Positions 24,339 to 32,908 of a DNA stretch of 64,000 bases are shown here, in pieces. The notes below the pieces were generated by a model, which did not search any database, was not told the DNA's origin, and saw only the letters and a list, made by a program, of their open reading frames with translations. How positions within the stretch are numbered: the stretch's first letter is position 1; each line of letters begins with the position of its first letter. Origin of the DNA: Halalkalicoccus paucihalophilus (GTDB taxonomy: Archaea; Halobacteriota; Halobacteria; Halobacteriales; Halalkalicoccaceae); assembly GCF_001593955.1 (NCBI RefSeq), contig NZ_LTAZ01000005.1:24001-88000 (forward strand), in the 5' to 3' direction. A program made the position numbers and the translations under genes.

Positions 24339-24691
24339 TGACAACCATAGACGGGTTTCGGACCGAGTCCGGAAAACGCCGTTTCGCCGTCAATAGAGCT
24401 GCGAGCCAGCGCTCGGCTTGGGTGCACGGACCGCCGTGTCGGGAATCGCGCCGAAACGGACCGACACTGACAGTACGGCTCAACGACCGGGTCCGAGCCA
24501 CTCCCGCTAACGAGAACGCACCCGACAACGCGGTCGAGAACGCCTCGTTCGCGCTCGGAATCACCGGAGACGCGATTCCGGGCGAACGGTGAGCCGATCC
24601 TTCGCTCGCGGACACCGACCGAACGACGGGTCCTGTAAACGATCGGGATGAACCGCTATTCTTACATCGGTAACGGGAGATAGTGCCGACA
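24339..24691. other. Gap with no convincing gene
   Basis: 353 bases between DUF357 and the ArsR-like gene. Open frames on both strands (an 84-codon one on plus from 24338 and a 130-codon one on minus) have arginine/serine-heavy products that resemble no family and look like shadows in GC-rich sequence. The last 40 bases (CTATTCTTACATC near 24656) probably hold the ArsR-like promoter. Confidence 0.4.
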
Positions 24692-24967
24692 ATGGAGGCC
24701 GTTCTCTGGTACGTGCTCACCGGAACCCGCGGGGGGCCGAACCGCGTTCGGCTCCTGCGGGCGGTCGACGAACGGCCACGGAACGCGAACCAGCTCGCGG
24801 AGGACCTCGACCTCGATTATACGACGATCCGTCACCACCTCGACGTGCTGATGGACAACGGTATGGTCCAGAAAAGCGGCGGCGACTACGGTGCGGTGTA
24901 CCTGACGACCGATCAGGTCGACCACCACTGGGAGACTGTCGAGACGATCATCGAACAGGTGGAGTAA
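24692..24967 (+). CDS. ArsR-type winged-helix transcriptional regulator
   Basis: 91 residues from ATG 24692 (a GTG 9 bases upstream is in frame). The winged helix is clear: NRVRLLRAVDERPRNANQLAEDLDLDYTTIRHHLDVLMDNGMV. The wing and C-terminal helix follow; no metal-binding cysteines are seen. It precedes a small membrane protein by 56 bases on the same strand and may control it. Confidence 0.88.
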   Translation: MEAVLWYVLTGTRGGPNRVRLLRAVDERPRNANQLAEDLDLDYTTIRHHLDVLMDNGMVQKSGGDYGAVYLTTDQVDHHWETVETIIEQVE

Positions 24968-25023
24968 CTATGGACGAATTTGGGAAAGTGTATATCCGAA
25001 CGCGGCAGAAAGGGGGATCGTAG

Positions 25024-25425
25024 ATGGGTCCCTGGACAGCAGCCATCGCCACGATCATCGGCGCCCACCCGATCCCGCCCTCCCTCGGAGCCACGACGTG
25101 GGCACCGCTACAGACCGATCCGGGGATCTGGCCGACGATCGCCCAGGTCTCGGTCGGTGCGAACGTCCTGTTGTTGGCCGTTCTGGGCGGTATCTGGGCG
25201 CGCAACTACTGGCAATTCCGCTCGAAACACACCCTCGGTCTGTTGGTCTTCTCGGTGCTTCTGCTCGCGGAGAACGCCCTCGCGCTCTATTATTATATGG
25301 TTGATCCGACGCTCGCCACGTGGTTCGCGACGGCCGTCCCCGCCATTGCCTGGCGTGCGATGATGCTGCTTCACGTCCTCGAGACGGTCGCCCTGCTCTT
25401 TCTCGTATGGATCACGTGGGATTGA
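25024..25425 (+). CDS. Small haloarchaeal membrane protein paired with the ArsR-type regulator
   Basis: 133 residues with three predicted membrane helices (about 38-58, 70-92, 100-130) after an extracellular-like N-terminal stretch. No family recognised beyond an orphan haloarchaeal protein. Position right after the ArsR-like gene and in the same direction suggests an operon of regulator and membrane protein, a common haloarchaeal pair. Confidence 0.75.
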   Translation: MGPWTAAIATIIGAHPIPPSLGATTWAPLQTDPGIWPTIAQVSVGANVLLLAVLGGIWARNYWQFRSKHTLGLLVFSVLLLAENALALYYYMVDPTLATWFATAVPAIAWRAMMLLHVLETVALLFLVWITWD

Positions 25426-25647
25426 CTTCGCTCGTTTTCGTTCCTCCATAGTAGTTCTCTGTCCAATGAGACGAAGGACGAACTATCCGTTCACTAGAAC
25501 GGTTTGTGCGTGTCCTCCCGTCGAACGATCGACTCCTCCCGGAACTGGGTGGCTTTTCGTAGAGGGTTCGGACGAATTATGGAAAGAGTTCGGGAAATCC
25601 TCTTTTAGTGATTTGTCATCGATGCGACCGCGCAAACGCGCACAACC

Positions 25648-26382
25648 ATGCGACAGAACGAACCCACACACGATGGGACGAGCGCGAACGGGACGAACAG
25701 CACCTCACGACGGCGCTTCATGGCGGCCTCGGCACTGGTCGGGGCCGGAGCGTTCGGCCTCGGTGGACCGGTCGGATCGGTCGCGGCCGACGAACACGGC
25801 GGTGGGATGGGCAACGAAGAGGGGATGAACGGAAACGGCGGGATGAACGGCGAGTTCGAAGACGACGTCGATATCCTGAACTACGCACGCACCCTCGAGT
25901 TCCTCGAAGCCGAGTTCTACCGGCAGGGTCTCGACAACCTCGGCTGCTCGGGCCTGCTGGATGCGGAACTGCTCGCGGACTTCGGCCACCCTATCCGTAC
26001 GCGCGTCTTCGACGACCTCGAAACCATCCGCGATCACGAGGTCACCCACGCGGAGGTGCTCGGGGGGACCATCGAGGACCTCGGCGGCGACCCGATCGAG
26101 AAACCCGAGTTCGACTTCGGCACGGCCGTCGAGGACCCCGACGAGTTCCTCGCCACCGCCGCCGTGCTCGAGGACACCGGCGTCGGCGCTTACGCAGGCG
26201 CGGCTCCCTCGATCCAGAACGCGAAGTTGATCCCGCCGGCGCTGAGCATTCACTCGGTCGAGGCGCGCCACGCCTCGTTCCTGCGCGTCCTTGGTGGTGA
26301 CATCGGCTTCTCCGCGGCGTTCGACGAACCCTTGACCCGCGAGGAGGTCCTCAAGCGTGCGAGTCCCTTCATCGTCGAATAG
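25648..26382 (+). CDS. Tat-exported ferritin-like domain protein
   Basis: 244 residues. N-terminal Tat signal peptide with SRRRFMAASALVGAGAFGL, then a Gly/Asn/Met-rich low-complexity segment (about 50-70). The rest reads as a ferritin-like four-helix bundle: ILNYARTLEFLEAEFYRQGL carries a Glu pair, and IRDHEVTHAEVL carries the E-x-x-H. It is probably a secreted di-iron-type or structural protein; iron binding is not proven. Preceded by 222 bases without a gene. Confidence 0.85.
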   Translation: MRQNEPTHDGTSANGTNSTSRRRFMAASALVGAGAFGLGGPVGSVAADEHGGGMGNEEGMNGNGGMNGEFEDDVDILNYARTLEFLEAEFYRQGLDNLGCSGLLDAELLADFGHPIRTRVFDDLETIRDHEVTHAEVLGGTIEDLGGDPIEKPEFDFGTAVEDPDEFLATAAVLEDTGVGAYAGAAPSIQNAKLIPPALSIHSVEARHASFLRVLGGDIGFSAAFDEPLTREEVLKRASPFIVE

Positions 26383-26429
26383 CCCCGTCTGACGCCCGTT
26401 CCCCTCCGTTCTTCACGATCGATCACCAA

Positions 26430-26452
26430 AAGTATATACGAAACATTTAAGT
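26430..26452 (+). promoter_or_regulatory. Promoter region of the TFB gene
   Basis: AAAGTATATACGAAACATTTAA contains two TATA-like elements about 100 bases upstream of the start at 26550, leaving a leader of roughly 70 bases. Confidence 0.45.
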
Positions 26453-26549
26453 AGCTTTCGGTGTTACGTAGTGTTAGGAAGCAGCGAGGCCTCCGGGATT
26501 TCTTTCAAGGGATACTCCCGCCGGAGCGCACTCTCGCGGTCATACGATC

Positions 26550-27554
26550 ATGCCCATGAAAGAACGAACATTCACTGACGAGTCAGTCACCGAAACCGAA
26601 CGAGAGGAAACCGAAGAGAGCGAGTCGACGCTCACCTGTCCCGAGTGTGGCGGCCGCCTCGAGACGGACACCGAACACGGCGAGACGGTCTGTGCGGACT
26701 GTGGTCTCGTCGTCGAGGAGGACGAGATCGATCGCGGGCCAGAGTGGCGCGCCTTTGACTCCTCCGAGCGCGACCAGAAGAGCCGGGTCGGAGCGCCCAC
26801 GACGACGATGATGCACGACAAGGGCCTCTCGACGAACATCGGCTGGCAGAACAAGGACGCCTACGGAAACACGCTCTCGAATCGCCAGCGCCAGAAGATG
26901 CAGCGGCTTCGCACCTGGAACGAGCGCTTCCGCACGCGCAACTCCAAGGAGCGAAACCTCAAGCAGGCGCTCGGCGAGATCGACCGCATGGCCAGCGCGC
27001 TCGGCCTCCCGAAGAACGTCCGGGAGACCGCAAGCGTGATCTACCGCCGCGCGCTCGAGGAGGACCTACTGCCCGGACGAAGCATTGAGGGCGTCGCCAC
27101 CGCGAGCCTGTATGCCGCGGCCCGCCAGGCCGGCACGCCCCGGAGCCTCGACGAGATCGTACAGGTCTCGCGGATCGACCGGATGGAACTCACCCGCACG
27201 TATCGCTACGTGGTCCGCGAGCTGGGACTGGAGGTCCAGCCCGCAGATCCCGAGAGCTACGTCCCCCGGTTCGCGTCGGATCTCGACCTCTCGGACGAGG
27301 CCGAACACCGCGCACGCGAGCTGCTCTCGAACGCGAAGCAGGCCGGCATCCACAGCGGGAAGTCCCCCGTTGGGCTCGCCGCCGCGGCGGTCTACGCCGC
27401 CGCCCTGCTGACCAACGAGAAGGTCACGCAGGCGGAGGTCAGTGAGGTCGCAAACATCAGTGAAGTGACCATCCGCAACCGCTACAAGGAACTACTTCAG
27501 GCGGATGACACGAATCCGACGGGCGGCATGGCGAGCGCCGAACCTGCCGACTGA
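26550..27554 (+). CDS. tfb: Transcription initiation factor IIB (TFB)
   Basis: 334 residues. N-terminal zinc ribbon (CPECGGRLET and CADCGLVVEEDEID), the B-finger/linker with EWRAFDSSERDQKSRVGAPTT, and two cyclin repeats (ALGLPKNVRETASVIYRRAL near 145-210; RARELLSNAKQAGIHSGKSP near 240-310). It bridges TBP and RNA polymerase at promoters. Haloarchaea encode many TFB paralogues with different promoter preferences; which one this is cannot be told from sequence alone. ATG 26550 is used, with a second ATG 6 bases inside. Confidence 0.95.
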   Translation: MPMKERTFTDESVTETEREETEESESTLTCPECGGRLETDTEHGETVCADCGLVVEEDEIDRGPEWRAFDSSERDQKSRVGAPTTTMMHDKGLSTNIGWQNKDAYGNTLSNRQRQKMQRLRTWNERFRTRNSKERNLKQALGEIDRMASALGLPKNVRETASVIYRRALEEDLLPGRSIEGVATASLYAAARQAGTPRSLDEIVQVSRIDRMELTRTYRYVVRELGLEVQPADPESYVPRFASDLDLSDEAEHRARELLSNAKQAGIHSGKSPVGLAAAAVYAAALLTNEKVTQAEVSEVANISEVTIRNRYKELLQADDTNPTGGMASAEPAD

Positions 27555-27650
27555 TCGGGCCCGCTACCTCGCAGATACGGGATAATTCGAGGGTGTCCCT
27601 CTCGCCGTTCGATAGTGTTAGCCGATCTACGTGTGACAACGAAACTCAGG

Positions 27651-27662
27651 ATACTAATATAA
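27651..27662 (+). promoter_or_regulatory. TATA box of the UPF0058 gene
   Basis: ATACTAATATAA lies about 30 bases before the ATG at 27690, the spacing expected for a leaderless or nearly leaderless haloarchaeal transcript. Confidence 0.45.
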
Positions 27663-27689
27663 CCCTGCAACCGTAACCCATGAGTGCTC

Positions 27690-27923
27690 ATGAAAAAGCA
27701 GGAGCTCATCCACCTTCACGGCCTGCTGGCAGAGGTTTCGAACCACTACGAGCAAAACGCGGGTACTCCGGATTTCGAGGCGTACGAATCGCTCGGCGTA
27801 CGGCCCACCTCGATTCACAAATCGAAGACCGACCACAAGGCCGCCGTGTTCGCTATCGCAACCGGAATCACGTCCGACATCACCGAAGAAACGCAGGAAA
27901 CGGTCGCCGCACAGGCTGACTGA
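27690..27923 (+). CDS. UPF0058 family protein
   Basis: 77 residues from ATG 27690 (MKKQELIHLHGLL); GTG 27684 is an in-frame alternative. The HLHGLLAEVSNHYEQNAG and YESLGVRPTSIHKSKTDHKAAVFAIATGI blocks identify UPF0058, an archaeal family of unknown function. Confidence 0.88.
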   Translation: MKKQELIHLHGLLAEVSNHYEQNAGTPDFEAYESLGVRPTSIHKSKTDHKAAVFAIATGITSDITEETQETVAAQAD

Positions 27924-28028
27924 GGTCAGGCGTTCTCCCGACTCACTTCCGATCTACCAGCGCTGTTGCTGTCGTTTCGCAGGTAGATCCTGTACGAATA
28001 CCAGTTGGGGATCGCCGTCTCAGCGGTA

Positions 28029-28472
28029 TTATTCGAGCAGGTCGTCGAACTCGGGCAGTATCTCTTCGCCGCCGTCGCCCCGCTCGTCCGTCGAGTCATC
28101 CTCGCCGTCCGCACTGTCGGTGTCGTCCTCCTCGTCGGTCTCGATGACTTCGACTTCCAGCACGTCGAGCGGGATGTTACGAAGGCGCTGGCCGATCTCC
28201 TTGCGGGCGATCCGCGAAGCGTGTTCCTCGCGCTCGACGTTGAACACCGTCATCTCGAGCTCGAGGGCGACGAGGGCCTCGTCGGCGACGATGAACACCG
28301 GTTCGAGTTCCTCGCCGCCCGGCGACGTCCGAGACCCCATCGAGATCTCGACGTAGTTCAGATCGGGATTGAGCATCTCGCCGGTCTTCGAGATGGCGAT
28401 CCGCACGGCTTCGTCGGGCGTGGAGACGTCGTACACCGGGACGGCAGCCTCGACGACAACTCGACAGTCCAT
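28029..28472 (-). CDS. DUF555/UPF0212 family protein
   Basis: 147 residues from the ATG at 28470-28472 (MDCRVVVEAAVPVYDV). The conserved N-terminal 110 residues (PDEAVRIAISKTGEMLNPDLNYVEI, then strands and helices) match archaeal DUF555/UPF0212. A highly acidic tail (DDSTDERGDGGEEI) ends the protein. Function unknown. It is divergent from the glycosylase gene. Confidence 0.82.
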   Translation of the reverse strand: MDCRVVVEAAVPVYDVSTPDEAVRIAISKTGEMLNPDLNYVEISMGSRTSPGGEELEPVFIVADEALVALELEMTVFNVEREEHASRIARKEIGQRLRNIPLDVLEVEVIETDEEDDTDSADGEDDSTDERGDGGEEILPEFDDLLE

Positions 28473-28557
28473 GGTCACTGTGAACATCACGAGCCAGCGG
28501 TATGAATGTTGCCCGCGAGTCGAAACCCACAAACGCGCGCGCTGCCGAGAACGGCCG

Positions 28558-29451
28558 ATGGAACGTGGTGCGATCGCGCTCGATTCCTGTCCGGGCGGCC
28601 TCGATCTCCGGCTGACCCTCGAAAGCGGCCAATCGTATCTGTGGCGACGCGAGGACGATCGGATGTACGAGGGTGACCCGGGAGGACGGTACTACACGAT
28701 CGTCGACGACGAATTCGTCCGCGTTCGCCAGACCGACACCACACTCGAGTGGGAATCGACGACCGACGCCGAACCCGTTCTTCGAGAATTGCTGCGCCTC
28801 GACGACGACCTCGATGCGATCATGGCGGCCGGTCCGGACGATCCACTGCTGCGAGAGGCCTACGCCGCCCACCGCGGGATGCGTATCGTGAACGATCCCT
28901 CCTTCCCCTGTCTGATATCGTTCATCTGTTCGGCCCAGATGCGTGTCTCGCGGATCCACGGGATGCAGACGACGCTCGCCGAACGGTTCGGGGACGGGAT
29001 GGAGATCGATGGCGAGACCTACCACACGTTTCCGACGCCCGAGCAACTGGCGAGCGCGAGCGTCGAGGCGCTTCGGGAGTGTTCGCTCGGCTATCGTGCA
29101 CCCTACGTCAGGGAGACGGCGGGGATGATCGCGAGCGGCGACGCCCGTCCCGAGGACGCTCTCGGACTGGCCTACGAGGACGCCCGAGAATCGCTGACGC
29201 GCTTCGTCGGTGTCGGCCCGAAGGTCGCCGACTGCGTCCTCCTGTTCTCGCTCGGCTATCTGGAGGCCGTGCCCCTCGACACGTGGCTCCGCTCGGCCAT
29301 CGAGGAGTATTTCCCGGAGTGTGATCGGGATTCCTATCGGGAGACCTCGCGGGCGATCCGCGAGCGCCTCGGGGACGAGTACGCGGGCTACGCCCAGACG
29401 TACGTATTCCATCACCTCCGGACGGCGGGGACAGTGGAAGCCGGAGAGTGA
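28558..29451 (+). CDS. OGG1/AlkA-type DNA glycosylase
   Basis: 297 residues from ATG 28558. The HhH-GPD module is clear: helix-hairpin-helix RFVGVGPKVADCVLL with catalytic Lys222, and VPLDTWLRSA with catalytic Asp241. The N-terminal TLESGQSYLWR and the ISFICSAQMRVSRIHGM block fit the 8-oxoguanine glycosylase (OGG1) subgroup. The enzyme likely excises oxidised or alkylated bases with lyase activity. Confidence 0.9.
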   Translation: MERGAIALDSCPGGLDLRLTLESGQSYLWRREDDRMYEGDPGGRYYTIVDDEFVRVRQTDTTLEWESTTDAEPVLRELLRLDDDLDAIMAAGPDDPLLREAYAAHRGMRIVNDPSFPCLISFICSAQMRVSRIHGMQTTLAERFGDGMEIDGETYHTFPTPEQLASASVEALRECSLGYRAPYVRETAGMIASGDARPEDALGLAYEDARESLTRFVGVGPKVADCVLLFSLGYLEAVPLDTWLRSAIEEYFPECDRDSYRETSRAIRERLGDEYAGYAQTYVFHHLRTAGTVEAGE

Positions 29452-29485
29452 AAGGCTATAGGCCCCGACCGACCTAGCAACGCTA

Positions 29486-30088
29486 ATGGGCCCGGCACCG
29501 AACCTATTGAACGCGACCCGCCGAGCGGTCAAACCGCCGCTCCATCGACTGTTCGACTGGTCGTTCGGCGGCTACGCGATGACGAGCAACACCGAAGAGG
29601 AGTACGTCGGAACGGTCGACCTTCCCCAGTCGGAACTCGAGGAACTGCTCGCAAACGCGGGCTTTCGTCGAAACGTCGTCTCCTCGCTGAAGGTTCGGAT
29701 CGACGGCAACGTCTCCGATGGCTCGTGGGCGTGGCGCGAGTCGCCGCTTGCCGACTGGCAACTCCACCTCATCCTGCACGACGTCGGCGACAGCGTCGAG
29801 GCGTACGCCCACTGGGAGTACTCGTGGTACACCCACCCGATCAAACACTACGCCGCGACCGATTGCAGCCCCGAAACGGGCGTCCGGATGACACGGGAGT
29901 TCCTGCGGAACTACGAGAGCGAACGGTATCCCGACGGGGTCCCCTTCGAGGTCGAATCCTTCTACTGGCGAAAACCGTGGTATCTTACTCGTCTCCACAA
30001 CGTGAGCGAGCGGGTAAACGGCGGGGCAGAACAGATAGAGAAGTGGGCGAGTGGGATCAAGCGCCGAATCAGCGCCCGGCGGTCGTGA
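29486..30088 (+). CDS. Haloarchaeal protein of unknown function
   Basis: 200 residues from ATG 29486. A later ATG at residue 31 (MTSNTEEEY) is an alternative if the N-terminal basic stretch (TRRAVKPPLHRLFDWSF) is not coding. The body is rich in Trp and Tyr (YAHWEYSWYTHPIKHYA, FYWRKPWYLTRLHN), with no membrane segment or catalytic motif recognised. It starts 34 bases after the glycosylase gene and precedes acylphosphatase on the same strand. No function inferred. Confidence 0.65.
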   Translation: MGPAPNLLNATRRAVKPPLHRLFDWSFGGYAMTSNTEEEYVGTVDLPQSELEELLANAGFRRNVVSSLKVRIDGNVSDGSWAWRESPLADWQLHLILHDVGDSVEAYAHWEYSWYTHPIKHYAATDCSPETGVRMTREFLRNYESERYPDGVPFEVESFYWRKPWYLTRLHNVSERVNGGAEQIEKWASGIKRRISARRS

Positions 30089-30129
30089 ACGACGGCAGGA
30101 ATTTTATCGCTGGACGGACATTCGCAACT

Positions 30130-30405
30130 ATGGATCGTACACGCGCACGCGTCTTCGTCTCGGGCACCGTTCAGGGCGTCTACTACCGTGCGAGTACGCG
30201 CGATACCGCCCGCGAACACGGCGTTTCGGGCTGGGTGAGGAACAGGGAGGACGGCCGGGTCGAGGCGATGTTCGAGGGGAGCGAGGAGGACGTCGATGCG
30301 ATGGTCGGCTGGTGTCACGAGGGATCGCCGGCCGCGCAGGTCGAGGACGTGGAGGTCGAGTACGGCGAGCCCGAAGGGATCGAGGGCTTCGAGATCCGTC
30401 GGTAG
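30130..30405 (+). CDS. acyP: Acylphosphatase
   Basis: 91 residues from ATG 30130. The two catalytic residues are visible: Arg in VQGVYYRAST (VxGVxxR) and Asn in GWVRNREDGRV. It hydrolyses acyl phosphates such as acetyl phosphate or 1,3-bisphosphoglycerate. Its TAG abuts the converging gene stop at 30406. Confidence 0.93.
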   Translation: MDRTRARVFVSGTVQGVYYRASTRDTAREHGVSGWVRNREDGRVEAMFEGSEEDVDAMVGWCHEGSPAAQVEDVEVEYGEPEGIEGFEIRR

Positions 30406-30912
30406 CTACCGCTTGCTCCGCTGGTCGTCGACCGCGTACGCCGCGAGCCACGGCGGTTCGTCGGTGTAGTTCCACTCGTCCCACCCCGCCTTCTCGCCGG
30501 CGTAGTACGCCCGGTAGGCCTCGACCGGGTCCTCGCGCCTGTACCGTTCGGGCATCGCCTGCGGGCGGGGTGTCGGCTCCGTCGCGGGAAACGTGATCCC
30601 ATCGGGGTCGATCCGTTCGATGACGTCCCAGCTCGCGTGGGCCTCGTCGTGTCCGTAGCGCTCGGTGAACTCGGCATTGAGCGCGCCGGCGTGCTCGCGA
30701 AGCCGGAGCCAGTTTTCCCGCGACTCGCCGGCCCACTTCGTGACGGGATGGTCGGAGTGGGTCGAACGATAGAGGAAGTCCGCCTCGTAGCCGTTCTCCC
30801 TCACCGCCGTACAGAGGACCTGTGCCGCCTCCAAAAGCATCTTGTTGACGTGCTGGTCGCAGTGATAGCGCGCGGCGAGCCGGGGATCCTCGTCGAGCCA
30901 GAAGACGTTCAC
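30406..30912 (-). CDS. Phage-type protein of unknown function (pyrimidine dimer glycosylase-like label in databases)
   Basis: 168 residues. The opening MNVFWLDEDPRLAARYHCDQ, then HVNKMLLEAAQVLC, matches a family common in phages that databases often label pyrimidine dimer DNA glycosylase; recalled, not verified. A C-terminal MPERYRREDPVEAYRAYY and WNYTDEPPWLAAY block follows. Its role in this genome is unknown; the gene may have been acquired from a virus, but I see no flanking mobile sequence. Confidence 0.7.
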   Translation of the reverse strand: MNVFWLDEDPRLAARYHCDQHVNKMLLEAAQVLCTAVRENGYEADFLYRSTHSDHPVTKWAGESRENWLRLREHAGALNAEFTERYGHDEAHASWDVIERIDPDGITFPATEPTPRPQAMPERYRREDPVEAYRAYYAGEKAGWDEWNYTDEPPWLAAYAVDDQRSKR

Positions 30913-30986
30913 GCGTGGCGTTCGACCCGTGGCGAAATCAGGATGTCGTCCGCAATCTTCAACGGCCGCCCGGCCGAAGCCCGGGT

Positions 30987-32405
30987 ATGATCACGGCAGC
31001 ACGGATGGGCGCGGTCGACCGCAACGCCGAGGCGCTCGGAGTGCCCCGAAAACAGCTCATGGAGTCGAGCGGCAACTCCGTCGCCCGCACCGTGCGAGAG
31101 GAAGCAAGCGAGGGCGATTCGGTAGTGATTATCGCCGGCCGGGGGAACAACGGCGGGGACGCACTGGTCGCCGCGCGCTTTCTCGACGAGTACGACCCCT
31201 CGATCTACCTGCTAGGGAGGCCAGAGACGATTTCGACCGACATCGCCCGCGAGAACTGGGAGGCGCTCGAAGCGGCAGGATACGACGCCGAGGCCGTCAC
31301 CGACTCGACGGACCTCGATTTCGGCGACTCCGCGGTAATCGTCGACGGGATGCTCGGGACCGGGATCAGCGGCGAGCTCCGAGAGCCCGAGGCCACCGCG
31401 GCCCACGAGATCAACGCCGCCGAGGCCACCGTCGTCTCGGTCGACGTTCCTTCAGGTGTGGACGCTGACTCGGGGGACGTACCGGAAAGTGCCGTCGAGG
31501 CCGATCGCGTCGTCACCTTCCACGACGGGAAACCAGGGCTGGCCGACCTCGATTGTGAGGTGAGCGTCGCCGACATCGGCATCCCCGCGGCCGCCGAGCG
31601 CTACGTCGGGCCGGGCGACCTCGAACTCGGTACGCCGGCCCCCGACGCGGGGACCCGGGTGTTCGTCATCGGCGGCGGCCCTTACACCGGTGCGCCCGCC
31701 CTCTCGGCGCAGGCGGCGCTTCGCTCGGGCGCGGAGCTGTCCTTCTTGGCCTGTCCGGAATCGATCAAGGACGTCCTCGCGGGCTACGCCGAGGACCTGA
31801 TCGTTCAGGAGTACGAGAGCGACCGTCTCTCGCCCGCAGAGGTAGAGGGCCTGATCGAGACCGCCACGAAACACGACGACGTGGTCGTGCTCGGGCCGGG
31901 ACTGGGAACCGCAGACGAGACCCTCGAGGCGGCCCGAACGTTCCTCGAGGAGTTCGAGGGACCGATGGTCGTCGACGCCGACGCCCTTTCCATTGTACCA
32001 GAAGTCGAAACCGATGCGACCCTGATCTGTACGCCCAACCGCAAGGAGTTAGCGAAAATGGGCGGGCCCGAATTGGATGACTTGGAAGCAGGAGCCGACG
32101 AGATCGAAGCGTTCGCCGCCGAGTTGGGGCATGTCGTGATGGCGAAAGCCGAGGCCGACGTGGTTACGGACGGCGAGCACACCCGGATCTCGACCCGTGG
32201 AACACCGGGCATGACCGTCGGCGGGACCGGCGATACTCTTGCAGGAATCATCGCCGCGTTCATCAAGGGGGCCGACCCCTTGGACGCCGCCGCCGCGGCC
32301 GCCTACGCCAACGGCCGGGCCGCAGAACGCCTCGATAGAGGCGGCGGCCTGCTGGCCTCGGACCTGCTCGACGAGCTTCCCGAAGTCATCTGGGGGGAGC
32401 GATGA
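30987..32405 (+). CDS. nnr: Bifunctional NAD(P)H-hydrate epimerase / dehydratase
   Basis: 472 residues. N-terminal epimerase (NnrE, YjeF_N) with GRGNNGGDALVAAR and VDVPSGVDADSG; C-terminal ADP-dependent dehydratase (NnrD, carbohydrate kinase-like) with GGGPYTGAPALSAQAALR, PNRKELAKMG and GGTGDTLAGIIAAF. It repairs hydrated NADH/NADPH. Its stop overlaps the moaC ATG by 4 bases. Confidence 0.93.
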   Translation: MITAARMGAVDRNAEALGVPRKQLMESSGNSVARTVREEASEGDSVVIIAGRGNNGGDALVAARFLDEYDPSIYLLGRPETISTDIARENWEALEAAGYDAEAVTDSTDLDFGDSAVIVDGMLGTGISGELREPEATAAHEINAAEATVVSVDVPSGVDADSGDVPESAVEADRVVTFHDGKPGLADLDCEVSVADIGIPAAAERYVGPGDLELGTPAPDAGTRVFVIGGGPYTGAPALSAQAALRSGAELSFLACPESIKDVLAGYAEDLIVQEYESDRLSPAEVEGLIETATKHDDVVVLGPGLGTADETLEAARTFLEEFEGPMVVDADALSIVPEVETDATLICTPNRKELAKMGGPELDDLEAGADEIEAFAAELGHVVMAKAEADVVTDGEHTRISTRGTPGMTVGGTGDTLAGIIAAFIKGADPLDAAAAAAYANGRAAERLDRGGGLLASDLLDELPEVIWGER

Positions 32406-32908
32406 GCGATCCGGAGAACGACCCGAACAACGAACGCGACCTGACCCACGTCGACGAGTCGGGCGAGGCTCGCATGGTCGACGTGGGTGCGAAACCCGCC
32501 ACCGCCCGGCGGGCGGTCGCCGCCGGGGAGATCAATCTAAACGAATCGACCGTTAAGGCGATCCGCGAAAACAGCACGAAAAAGGGTGACGTGCTCGCGA
32601 CCGCACGAGTAGGCGCGATCCAGGCGGTCAAACACACGTGGGAGACGATCCCGATGTGCCACCAGATCCCGATCACGAACGTGGACACCGGGTTCGAGGT
32701 GCGCGACGACCGCGTCGAACTGGAGGTCGGCGTCGAGACCACCGGCAAAACGGGCTGCGAGATGGAGGCCTTAGAGGGGGTGACGACGGGGCTGAACGTC
32801 GTCTGGGACATGGTGAAGGCCGCCGAGAAGGATTCGGAGGGGCAGTACCCGGGGACGCGGATCGCGGACGTGCGGGTCGTGAGTAAGGAGAAACGGGAAC
32901 TCGACTAG
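32402..32908 (+). CDS. moaC: Cyclic pyranopterin monophosphate synthase MoaC
   Basis: 168 residues. Family motifs include MVDVGAKPATARRAVA, TIPMCHQIPITNV and TGCEMEALEGVTTGLNVVWDM. It converts the MoaA product to cyclic pyranopterin monophosphate in molybdenum cofactor synthesis. Translationally coupled to nnr. Its stop TAG and that of the converging hflX share CTAG at 32905-32908. Confidence 0.93.
   Translation: MSDPENDPNNERDLTHVDESGEARMVDVGAKPATARRAVAAGEINLNESTVKAIRENSTKKGDVLATARVGAIQAVKHTWETIPMCHQIPITNVDTGFEVRDDRVELEVGVETTGKTGCEMEALEGVTTGLNVVWDMVKAAEKDSEGQYPGTRIADVRVVSKEKRELD

Noticed and set aside
24338-24592. 84-codon plus-strand frame after DUF357
   Set aside because: Overlaps the DUF357 stop, product rich in Arg and Ser, no domain; an equally long frame exists on the other strand, typical of GC-rich shadows.
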